Assembly (NCBI RefSeq): GCF_000011485.1 | Contig: NC_005071.1 | Span: 2,111,347 to 2,175,346, forward strand | Length of the DNA: 64,000 bases | Direction of reading: 5' to 3' | DNA from: Prochlorococcus marinus str. MIT 9313 | Lineage (GTDB): Bacteria; Cyanobacteriota; Cyanobacteriia; PCC-6307; Cyanobiaceae | Shown here: positions 56,823-64,000 of the stretch, piece after piece | Layout of the letters: each line of letters starts with the position of its first letter | Numbering within the stretch: the first letter of the stretch is position 1 | Position numbers and translations under genes: made by a program | Notes under the pieces: generated by a model | What the model saw: the letters and a program-made list of their open reading frames with translations, nothing else | What the model was told of the DNA's origin: nothing | The model's database searches: none

Positions 56823-57797
56823 TCAACCTGCGCTAGATAGCGCAAAGCCCAAGCAAGGCGCTAGCGCTAGGCCCAAGCTCAACCCCAAGCCATTGAGCGC
56901 CTGAAAGCGCAATGCCAAAAACTTGCTGCCACGAATCTTCTCTGGCTGATCATGGTGATGGCGAAGCAAACGGACCAGCGCTGCTCCTGCAGGCAATCCC
57001 AAACCACCAAGCAGAGCTGTCAGCGGCCAATCTCCCTGCAGCACAGGGATCCACTCCAGAGCAAACACAAGCGAAAGAATCCAGGGCACCAAAGCCGCCG
57101 CACGAGCTGTGCCCAAGCGCACCACAGGCGATCGTTTGCCAAAAGCCGCATCCTCAGCGACTTGATGAAAATGAGAGCAAAAGAGCACCAAGGTTGTCGC
57201 TAAGGCCGGACCACTCCCCAGGGTGAACGCCGTTGCCCATGGAATCACTGATCCATCACCGTTGAGCGGTGCTAACGCCAACAAGGCAGCGGCAGTAGCG
57301 AAAGGGCCAAAAGCCAACCAACACAGCGGCTCACCGAGGCCTATGTAGCCCCAGCGAAAGGGCGGCCCCTGGTAGAGATATCCCAAACCACAACTCACCA
57401 GCACCAAAAAGAGCACAGCAGCACTACTGCGCAAAGCCAACAGCAACATCAACAACAAGCCCAGCACGAGCGCTAAGTGAGCAAAGCGGCGCACAGGTCT
57501 CCGCTGACCCAGCAGCGCAACCACCGAATGCAACTTGGTGAAGCTGTCCACGCCGGTATCTGCATCAAAGAGGTCGTTGCTGAGGTTTTCCCAAAGCAAA
57601 AGCAGCACAGCAGCAACCAAAAAGCCAAGCAGTTGATCAAGACGCACTGCTTCGCCGGCCCCCACCCGCCAACCAGCCGCCAGCAACGCCGGCATCACTG
57701 CCACGGAGTACATCGGCCACTTGATCGCGGCTTTCCAAAGAGCTCGCCTTGTAGAGGCCTTGGCGTAAAGGGATGCAACATCCTGCTGGTCTGGCAT
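56823..57797 (-). CDS. menA: 1,4-dihydroxy-2-naphthoate polyprenyl/phytyltransferase
   Basis: MenA attaches the phytyl chain to DHNA in the membrane. The UbiA fold shows NLSNDLFDADTGVDSFTKLHS-type first Asp motif (NDLFDADTGVD) and a second region HFHQVAEDAAFGKRSPVVRLG. The 324-residue protein has about eight to nine helices. It reads away from menF, with about 70 bp between starts. Confidence 0.92.
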   Translation of the reverse strand: MPDQQDVASLYAKASTRRALWKAAIKWPMYSVAVMPALLAAGWRVGAGEAVRLDQLLGFLVAAVLLLLWENLSNDLFDADTGVDSFTKLHSVVALLGQRRPVRRFAHLALVLGLLLMLLLALRSSAAVLFLVLVSCGLGYLYQGPPFRWGYIGLGEPLCWLAFGPFATAAALLALAPLNGDGSVIPWATAFTLGSGPALATTLVLFCSHFHQVAEDAAFGKRSPVVRLGTARAAALVPWILSLVFALEWIPVLQGDWPLTALLGGLGLPAGAALVRLLRHHHDQPEKIRGSKFLALRFQALNGLGLSLGLALAPCLGFALSSAG

Positions 57798-57868
57798 GGG
57801 AAAGAAGCCTGGAAACCAGGGAAAGGCCCATACATTTGAGCAGGACCCGCGCTCAACTCCGATCCCGG

Positions 57869-59290
57869 ATGAAAGCTGACCGTAGTTTCAGCAACCTTTT
57901 AACTGCCGCATCCCGGGGCTGGTGCGAGCGCAAGGGCGATGAAGGTGTCCTCAGCCTGGCCCTGCCTCTCGACGAGGTGGATCCCCTGTGCCACCTGCCC
58001 TTACTAGCCGATGAGCATCCCTTCCAGTTTCTCTGGGATAGTGCACCAGGCCTTTGCTTTGCAGCAGCTGGTCAGTGCCAAAGCCTTGATCTTGCAGGCC
58101 CCAGACGCTTTGAGCTAGCCCAACGATTCAGCGATACAACCCTGGCACGCCTCACAGACGCGACGCCCAACACCCCTGCCCAGGCTCGAGCCAAAATCCT
58201 GCTGGCCTTTTCCTTTTTCGACCATCCCGCAGAACGACAACGCAGCCAGATCCACACCAGTGCAGTTCAAGCGGTACTGCCACGCTGGCAACTCAGCCGC
58301 CAGGGTCGACACGGTTGGCTGCGTCTCAATGGCGTAATCACCCAGCAAGCAGAAGCGCGCGACCTAGCAGAACAGCTTTGGCTGATGGCGGAAAACCTGC
58401 TCGACCCCAATCACAATTCAAAAGATTTCTGGCCCAGCAGCGTCCGCGGCACCACGGCACTCCAGCCCTGGCAGGAGTGTTACAGACCAGCTCTCAAACG
58501 CGGACTGGATTTAGTGAGCAGCGGTGAGCTCAACAAATTGGTGCTGGCTGTGCGCCAATCCATTCAGCTCCAAGCACCCTTAAACCCGCTGCCAGTACTG
58601 GCCAAGCTACGTCAACAACAATCAGGTAGCTGCCGCTTCTTATGGCGAAGAACTCACGAGGATGCCTTCTTTGGAGCTTCGCCTGAACGACTACTCAGCC
58701 TGCAAGGGAATCAGCTACGCACCGACGCTCTAGCCGGCACTGCTGATCGCAATGACGATGGACAGGGCCTACTCCGCTCGGAAAAGGACCGTCGCGAGCA
58801 TGAACTTGTCGTTGCCTCAATTACCAGTCAGCTGTGCAATCAAGGACTGACACCACGGCGACCACGGAACCCCCAGCTCGCTCGTCATGGCCAACTGGTG
58901 CATCTGCATACACCGATTACAGCCAATGCCATGGGTCACACATCCCTCAATCTCGCCAAAATTCTCCATCCAACTCCGGCGGTCGCGGGTCTGCCTTGCC
59001 GAGAGGCGATGGCCTGGCTGCGCACATTGGAACCTTTTGAACGTGGCAGCTATGCGGCGCCGATTGGCTGGATCGACAGCCAAGGCGACACGGAACTGCG
59101 CGTAGCCATCCGTTGTGGCCACGCCAGAGGTTCAGTGCTTGATCTCACTGCTGGAGCTGGTTTGGTCCGAGGGTCTGTGGTCGAACGCGAATTACAAGAA
59201 GTTGGCATGAAGCTGTCTGTACTGGCCGACCAACTCGATCTGGATGCCAAGGATCACCCAAGACTGACCAGCAAACGCGCAATCACTTGA
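57869..59290 (+). CDS. menF: Isochorismate synthase
   Basis: MenF converts chorismate to isochorismate, the first committed phylloquinone step. The chorismate-binding fold is clear: [36 protein letters not shown] and the C-terminal [20 protein letters not shown] region. ATG at 57869 (MKADRSF) gives 473 residues; frame extension to 57773 overlaps menA. The last 37 bp overlap the end of gshB. Confidence 0.92.
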   Translation: MKADRSFSNLLTAASRGWCERKGDEGVLSLALPLDEVDPLCHLPLLADEHPFQFLWDSAPGLCFAAAGQCQSLDLAGPRRFELAQRFSDTTLARLTDATPNTPAQARAKILLAFSFFDHPAERQRSQIHTSAVQAVLPRWQLSRQGRHGWLRLNGVITQQAEARDLAEQLWLMAENLLDPNHNSKDFWPSSVRGTTALQPWQECYRPALKRGLDLVSSGELNKLVLAVRQSIQLQAPLNPLPVLAKLRQQQSGSCRFLWRRTHEDAFFGASPERLLSLQGNQLRTDALAGTADRNDDGQGLLRSEKDRREHELVVASITSQLCNQGLTPRRPRNPQLARHGQLVHLHTPITANAMGHTSLNLAKILHPTPAVAGLPCREAMAWLRTLEPFERGSYAAPIGWIDSQGDTELRVAIRCGHARGSVLDLTAGAGLVRGSVVERELQEVGMKLSVLADQLDLDAKDHPRLTSKRAIT

Positions 59291-60180
59291 TCAGCCAGGG
59301 GAACCCCCTTGAGGCGCTCAACCTCTCTAATGCCAGTAGGACTGGTGACATTGATCTCACTCAGCAGGCCATCAATCACATCAATTCCCACAAAAAACAA
59401 ACCCTGCTCTCTCAAAACGGGTGCCAATTCTGCACAGATCTGCAATTCACGACTGTCGAGCTCTGTGGGTTCCGGGCGACCACCCATGGCAAGGTTGCTA
59501 CGAAAATCTCCAGCCTTAGGACGACGGTTCACGGCACCAAGAGGCTCTCCATCCACCAACAGGATGCGCTTGTCTCCTTCAATGACAGCCGGCAAAAACC
59601 GCTGAACCATCACCGGTAGCTGCTCCTGATCCGTGACCAACTCCAGCAAGGCCTCAAGTCCGGGAGCGGCCCCAGCGACTCGCACCAGCCCCTGACCAGC
59701 TCGACCCCCTAAAGGTTTGAGCACCACCTCTTCTTGCTCACGGGCAAAGGCAGCAAGCTCACTGACCCGACTGGCCACAAGCGTGGGAGCCATCAGGTTG
59801 TTGAAGCGCAGCGCACCGAGCTTTTCATTCCAGGCCCGCAGCGCCGCTGGCCTATTGAGCACGCACACACCAGCCCGCTCTGCCAGCTCGAGCAAATGGG
59901 TGGCATAGAGATAGCCCTCATCGACCGGGGGATCCTTACGCATCCAGATGCAGGCGAAGTCCGTTAGAGGAAGGCTGCGGGGCTCACCGGTGCTAATCCA
60001 AGGCTCAGCTACCACAGGGACGGCAATCGCAGAGAGCTGATCTCCACGAGCCTGAAGATCAGCGGGAGTACAAGCCCAAACCTCAATTGATGCCCGTTGG
60101 GCCGCCTGCATCAACGCAGCTGAGGAATCCTTGGCAGGTTGAATGCACTGCAGGGGATCCAAGACGAACAGCTGTCGCAT
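59254..60180 (-). CDS. gshB: Glutathione synthase
   Basis: GshB joins gamma-glutamylcysteine and glycine with ATP. The ATP-grasp parts are visible: [37 protein letters not shown] and [27 protein letters not shown] at 60180 is the usual start and gives 308 residues; the frame runs on to 60258 through grxC. grxC lies just upstream (4 bp), so both glutathione genes form an operon. Confidence 0.94.
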   Translation of the reverse strand: MRQLFVLDPLQCIQPAKDSSAALMQAAQRASIEVWACTPADLQARGDQLSAIAVPVVAEPWISTGEPRSLPLTDFACIWMRKDPPVDEGYLYATHLLELAERAGVCVLNRPAALRAWNEKLGALRFNNLMAPTLVASRVSELAAFAREQEEVVLKPLGGRAGQGLVRVAGAAPGLEALLELVTDQEQLPVMVQRFLPAVIEGDKRILLVDGEPLGAVNRRPKAGDFRSNLAMGGRPEPTELDSRELQICAELAPVLREQGLFFVGIDVIDGLLSEINVTSPTGIREVERLKGVPLADQVIARLLVSLG

Positions 60181-60184
60181 GGCT

Positions 60185-60448
60185 TCAGACCTTGCCTTGG
60201 AGCAAACCATCAAGTTTTTGAGCCCCCTCAAGGGCATGCAACTCATCGCAGCCACCAATGCTCAGATCATCGATAAAGATCTGGGGCAACGTGTTTTTTC
60301 CCCCAGCCCGGCTCGCCATCACTGCGCGGGCTGCCTGGTCGCCATCGATGGCGTGCTCCTGGTAACTCACCCCTTTGCGATCCAAGAGAGCCTTGGCACG
60401 CAGGCAGAATGGGCATGACTGCCAGGTATAGATCTCAACCTTGGCCAT
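60185..60448 (-). CDS. grxC: Glutaredoxin 3
   Basis: This 87-residue glutaredoxin has the CPFC active site ([19 protein letters not shown]), the cis-Pro segment TLPQIFIDD and the GGCDELHAL glutathione loop. It reduces disulfides and glutathione mixed disulfides. It is the first gene of a grxC-gshB operon. Confidence 0.95.
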   Translation of the reverse strand: MAKVEIYTWQSCPFCLRAKALLDRKGVSYQEHAIDGDQAARAVMASRAGGKNTLPQIFIDDLSIGGCDELHALEGAQKLDGLLQGKV

Positions 60449-60528
60449 GGCACTGTGATCACGTCACTGAGATCCTATGCAGGCTGGCCCCGCTGATAGC
60501 GTCAGATCTCTGGACTCAAGCACCAACG

Positions 60529-61657
60529 TTGCTGGACCTCACCGACTTCAAACGCGATCTTTCTGAGCTCACCGACCGCCTGGGCCAAGCCCAGGACTGT
60601 CTTTGACGTTCCTGCTCTAAACGCTCGCCAACAAGATCTCGAGCAACTCGCTGCTCAACCAGATTTCTGGAACGACCAGCAAAACGCCCAGAAGCAGATG
60701 CGTCAGCTGGACGAAGTTAAAGCCCAGCTAACGCAAATCACGCTCTGGCGTAGTGCCGTCAATGATGCCCAGGCAACCTTAGAGCTCTACGACCTAGAGC
60801 CAGACGACGAGATGCTCAGCGAAGCCCAATCGGGGCTGAAACAGCTGCGCCAAGGGCTTGATCGCTGGGAGCTCGAACGACTACTTAGCGGCGAGTACGA
60901 CAAGGAAGGCGCCGTGCTCTCAATTAACGCTGGAGCTGGTGGCACAGATGCTCAAGACTGGGCTCAGATGCTGCTCAGGATGTACACCCGCTGGGCAGAG
61001 GATCACGACATGACCGTGACCGTGGACGAGCTTTCCGAAGGGGAAGAGGCAGGAATTAAAAGCGCCACGGTAGAGATTGAAGGCCGCTATGCCTACGGCT
61101 ATCTGCGTAATGAAAAGGGCACCCACCGCTTGGTGAGAATCTCTCCTTTCAACGCCAATGGCAAGCGCCAAACAAGCTTTGCAGGCGTGGAGATCATGCC
61201 AAAAATCGATCAGGAAGTAGAGCTCGATATCCCCGAGAAAGATCTAGAAGTCACCACCAGCCGCTCCGGTGGCGCCGGGGGCCAAAACGTCAACAAGGTG
61301 GAGACAGCCGTACGCATTCTTCATATCCCAACAGGATTAGCGGTGCGCTGTACGCAAGAGCGCTCACAACTACAAAACAAAGAAAAGGCATTGGCTCTAC
61401 TGAAAGCCAAGCTGATGGTGATCGCCCAGGAGCAGCGTGCTGCCGAGATCGCTGACATCCGCGGCGATATCGTTGAAGCTGCCTGGGGCAATCAGATCCG
61501 CAACTATGTCTTCCATCCCTACCAAATGGTGAAAGACCTGCGCACAGCAGAAGAAACCACAGACGTGCAAGCGGTGATGAATGGTGATTTAGACCGATTC
61601 ATTCAGACCCTGCTGCGTCAGGGTGTCGATCGTCCAGGCAGTGATATGGATCAATAA
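60529..61657 (+). CDS. prfB: Peptide chain release factor 2, with programmed +1 frameshift
   Basis: RF2 ends translation at UGA and UAA. The frame begins with TTG at 60529 ([14 protein letters not shown]), reaches CTT TGA C at 60601-60607 and resumes in the +1 frame ([14 protein letters not shown]). The joined protein has about 375 residues. Downstream are the anticodon-reading SPF ([11 protein letters not shown]) and GGQ ([16 protein letters not shown]). The upstream AGG at about 60593 could serve as the stimulatory Shine-Dalgarno. Annotations that ignore the shift would call only the 3' part, from ATG 60698. Confidence 0.93.
60601..60607 (+). promoter_or_regulatory. prfB programmed +1 frameshift site
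   Basis: CTTTGAC matches the conserved bacterial prfB shift site: CTT slips on TTT while RF2 is scarce at the UGA. The downstream frame is open and conserved from the shifted GAC. This is autoregulation known from many bacteria. Confidence 0.93.
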
Positions 61658-61669
61658 ATCAGACATGCA

Positions 61670-61861
61670 ATGACGACAGATCCAAGCTCCAAGGAGCCTC
61701 CATCACAAGCAACACCACCGCCAAGCTTCGTAAAACTGGCGATGCGCAACATGGTGCGCAAAGGTGGACAGAGCCTGTGGCACTTCGGCCTCACCGCCTT
61801 TGGCGTTGTGGGGTTCATCTTGATGATTGCCTGGCTCGGCAGGCCCACACTTCCCCATTGA
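61670..61861 (+). CDS. DUF3285 small membrane protein
   Basis: This 63-residue protein has a proline-rich N-terminus (KEPPSQATPPPSFVKLAMRN) and one helix (FGLTAFGVVGFILMIAWL). It matches the cyanobacterial DUF3285 family, function unknown. It lies between prfB and ybeY with short gaps, a conserved order in picocyanobacteria as far as I recall. Confidence 0.85.
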   Translation: MTTDPSSKEPPSQATPPPSFVKLAMRNMVRKGGQSLWHFGLTAFGVVGFILMIAWLGRPTLPH

Positions 61862-61868
61862 TGCGCGC

Positions 61869-62432
61869 ATGAGCGCACTGCAAACCTCTCCGATCAACCT
61901 CGACCTCGATCTGGCCTTTCATCCCGCCAACGATGATGCTTTGACGAGCTTGGTTGATGCAGACACAAAGCGCCGCCTCACTCACGCAAGTCCCTGGCAG
62001 CAAGACCTCACAGCCTGGATTGAAAGCGTCCGTCGTGACCCAACCCTGACCTGTCCTGAGATTGTGCGCCTCAGCCCGATGCTCAGCCTGGGCCTTCAAC
62101 TCACGGATGACGCCACCATCACTGAACTGAATCACTCTTGGCGCCAACGATCTGAATCGACTGACGTCCTCTCCTTCCCAGCACTGGATAACAGCCTCGT
62201 CCTACCAACAGACACTTGCGTCGAACTGGGCGACATTGTCGTCTCAGTGCAAACAGCACAACGCCAAGCCAAACAACACAGCCATGAACTTGGCCTAGAA
62301 CTCCGCTGGTTGGTAAGCCATGGCCTCCTGCATCTACTGGGCTGGGACCACCCAACAGATCAGAGCCTGAAAACGATGCTGAGCTACCAGGAGCAACTTC
62401 TCAGCATCAACGGTAAGGTTCATCACCACTAG
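61869..62432 (+). CDS. ybeY: Endoribonuclease YbeY (rRNA maturation factor)
   Basis: YbeY is a metal-dependent RNase that acts in 16S rRNA 3' maturation and ribosome quality control. The three-histidine zinc motif is HGLLHLLGWDH (about residue 153), and TDVLSFPAL and LGDIVVSVQTA are the other family blocks. ATG at 61869 (MSALQTS) gives 187 residues. dgkA and trpG follow in the same direction. Confidence 0.94.
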   Translation: MSALQTSPINLDLDLAFHPANDDALTSLVDADTKRRLTHASPWQQDLTAWIESVRRDPTLTCPEIVRLSPMLSLGLQLTDDATITELNHSWRQRSESTDVLSFPALDNSLVLPTDTCVELGDIVVSVQTAQRQAKQHSHELGLELRWLVSHGLLHLLGWDHPTDQSLKTMLSYQEQLLSINGKVHHH

Positions 62433-62456
62433 TGATGCAATCCAAGAGATCACTAC

Positions 62457-62915
62457 ATGCTCCCTCAGACCAACAATTTGTTGTCCGAAGAGATCACCCC
62501 ACTATCCAGCCAAGGGCATCAAGCTGCCCGGCGGGGCGCCTGGCGAATTGCCGCAGACCTACCAAGCAGCTTTCGCTACGCAGCCCAAGGTCTGGCCTAT
62601 GGCATCGTCAGTCAGCGCAACTTCCGCATCCATGTCGTAATCGGTGCCGTCGTTTTCGGTCTGGGGCTCTGGCTGCAACTGAATCTCAACGATCTAGCCG
62701 TCTTGGTTCTCACTGTGGCGGCAGTACTTGTCTTGGAGTTGCTCAATACATCCATCGAAGCTGTGGTGGACCTAGCAATCGGTCGCCGCTTTCACCCCCT
62801 TGCCCGCATCGCCAAAGACACTGCTGCTGCTGCTGTGATGGTTGCCGCCATTAGCTCTCTACTGATTGCCCTGCTGCTGCTGCTCCCTCCTCTACTGATC
62901 CGCCTTGGGCTCTGA
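62457..62915 (+). CDS. dgkA: Diacylglycerol kinase (undecaprenol kinase-like)
   Basis: The 152-residue protein has three helices and the DgkA block [16 protein letters not shown] (catalytic Glu and Asn), followed by [16 protein letters not shown]. Members of this type phosphorylate diacylglycerol or undecaprenol. The order ybeY-dgkA is widespread in bacteria. Confidence 0.92.
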   Translation: MLPQTNNLLSEEITPLSSQGHQAARRGAWRIAADLPSSFRYAAQGLAYGIVSQRNFRIHVVIGAVVFGLGLWLQLNLNDLAVLVLTVAAVLVLELLNTSIEAVVDLAIGRRFHPLARIAKDTAAAAVMVAAISSLLIALLLLLPPLLIRLGL

Positions 62916-62929
62916 CGCCCTGCAGCCCC

Positions 62930-63538
62930 ATGCTCCTAATTATCGACAACTACGACAGCTTCACCTTCAACCTGGTGCAGTATTTAGGGGAACTGGCCGC
63001 AAAGCATCCTGTCGCTGCTGATCTACGGGTTGAGCGCAACGATGCTCTCTGCCTCAGCCAAATCAGGGAGCTACACCCCGCCGCCATCCTGCTCTCACCT
63101 GGTCCGGGCAATCCTGATCAATCCGGAGTTTGCCTGGAGGTGCTGACCGAGCTGGCTCCCACAATCCCCACCCTCGGGGTGTGCTTGGGGCATCAAGCCC
63201 TAGCTCAAGCCTACGGAGGCAAGGTGGTGCAAGCTGATGAACTGATGCATGGCAAAACCTCGCCTGTGCTGCACAACGGCGAAGGGCTGTTTAAAGGCTT
63301 ACCCCTACCACTCACTGCTACCAGATATCACAGCCTGATTGCCGAGCGAGAGAGCCTGCCGGACTGCCTAGAAGTCACCGCATGGCTAGAGGACGGCACA
63401 ATCATGGGCCTACGTCATCGAACACACCCCCATCTACAAGGAGTGCAGTTCCATCCCGAAAGTGTGCTCACAGAAGCAGGCCATCAACTGCTTACCAACT
63501 TTTTGCGTCTGACTGAAGCCAGCGAAAAGCACTGCTAA
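62930..63538 (+). CDS. trpG: Anthranilate/aminodeoxychorismate synthase glutaminase subunit
   Basis: This class I glutamine amidotransferase begins [19 protein letters not shown] and has the nucleophile in [15 protein letters not shown] (about Cys84) and the His/Glu pair in [11 protein letters not shown]. The 202-residue length is typical of TrpG/PabA, which may serve both tryptophan and folate pathways. The partner subunit is not in the window. Confidence 0.93.
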   Translation: MLLIIDNYDSFTFNLVQYLGELAAKHPVAADLRVERNDALCLSQIRELHPAAILLSPGPGNPDQSGVCLEVLTELAPTIPTLGVCLGHQALAQAYGGKVVQADELMHGKTSPVLHNGEGLFKGLPLPLTATRYHSLIAERESLPDCLEVTAWLEDGTIMGLRHRTHPHLQGVQFHPESVLTEAGHQLLTNFLRLTEASEKHC

Positions 63539-63564
63539 CTTCCAAAACACTCCCGCTTCCACTC

Positions 63565-64000
63565 ATGCCTTCCCTCTTCAAGGTTCTGAGCACCCGTAGC
63601 CTTTCTGCAGCTTCAGCTGTGGGTTTAGTACTGTCCTCAGCCTCCTCGGCCATTGCCGGCGGAGTCACGATTACGAGTTACGGCCACAGTGCTCTACTGA
63701 TCCAAGGCGGTGGGCAATCGGTGTTGCTCAACCCATTCAAGGCCGTGGGCTGCGCTGCAGGCCTGCGCGAGCCCCGGGTGAATGCCACTGTGATCCTTGC
63801 CAGCTCTGAGCTTGCTGATGAAGGAGCTCAAGTCGCTAGTGGTCGCTTCCTCGTGCAACCAGGTTCATACCGCATTGGCGGCTTAAACCTAGAGGGATTT
63901 GCGGCTCCCCATGACCGCCTGGGCGGTCGCCGTTTCGGCCAAGCCACCCTCTGGCGCTGGCAACAAGGCGGCCTGCAATTTGCTCACCTTGGCGGCAGCG
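63565..64000 (+). CDS. Metallo-beta-lactamase-fold-like exported protein, 5' part
   Basis: The gene is cut by the end of the window. It begins MPSLFKVLSTRSLSAASAVG with a signal peptide (cleavage perhaps after AIA), then VTITSYGHSALLIQGGGQSV, LLNPFKAVGC and HDRLGGRRFGQATLWRW. The N-terminal GHS-LL-I pattern resembles the beta-lactamase-2 (UlaG-like) family; in the part seen, no HxHxDH motif occurs. The role is unknown. Confidence 0.7.
   Translation, partial: MPSLFKVLSTRSLSAASAVGLVLSSASSAIAGGVTITSYGHSALLIQGGGQSVLLNPFKAVGCAAGLREPRVNATVILASSELADEGAQVASGRFLVQPGSYRIGGLNLEGFAAPHDRLGGRRFGQATLWRWQQGGLQFAHLGGS

Overview
The window is chromosomal DNA from a marine unicellular picocyanobacterium. A moderately GC-rich, low-light-clade Prochlorococcus (MIT9313/MIT9303-like) or a close marine Synechococcus fits best. 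The evidence is seven thylakoid NDH-1 genes beyond ndhF and ndhD, carotenoid genes (crtB, crtP), chlM, the RuBisCO regulator rbcR, a phylloquinone (men) cluster, Ycf34, and cyanobacteria-restricted families such as DUF3172, DUF3285 and DUF3352. The species call is inference from gene content and style; no database search was possible.

Layout. Positions 1-5.1 kb hold fatty-acid and phospholipid genes (fabH end, fabD, plsC), a minus-strand ycf34-tsaB-ydcF operon, cca and an RRM protein. Positions 5.2-14.3 kb hold crtB-crtP, ndhM-DUF3172, rbcR, a NnrU/Z-ISO-like gene, ndhF and ndhD. Positions 14.7-18.8 kb hold scpA, a sugar nucleotidyltransferase, metF, a small PedR-like regulator and a CYTH protein. 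A long minus-strand run from 26.0 down to 18.3 kb reads DUF3352, sixA (broken), gltA, ndhA-I-G-E, nadK, CYTH. Then come hrcA, trpB, a SUI1-family gene, cysC and an AI-2E-family permease.

Positions 31.3-39.8 kb are a genomic island. It lies between an intact 204-codon membrane-protein gene and a decayed copy of that gene's 3' part; 247 bp at the two ends are nearly identical (six mismatches by eye). Next to the decayed end is a degenerate tRNA-Val-like sequence. The island carries a compact operon: UbiA-type phosphoribosyltransferase, HAD phosphatase fused to a flippase-like membrane domain, a second flippase-like protein, a DprE2-like reductase and a DprE1-like oxidase. A polytopic protein that could be a GT-C-like transferase follows. 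Together these look like a complete route to polyprenyl-phosphate arabinofuranose, best known from mycobacterial cell-wall synthesis. This is the most notable system in the window.

Positions 40.3-50.6 kb return to housekeeping genes: purE, nagA, chlM, a lipoprotein, an RluA-type protein, a response regulator, a cysteine desulfurase, membrane proteins, rsmH and ndhH. Positions 51-53.4 kb hold a 42-residue membrane peptide gene, a long hairpin and a large RTX-type secreted-protein gene broken by three in-frame stops. Positions 53.7-59.3 kb hold a men cluster (thioesterase, menE, menC, menA, menF), followed by gshB, grxC, prfB with its programmed frameshift, DUF3285, ybeY, dgkA, trpG and the start of a metallo-beta-lactamase-like gene.
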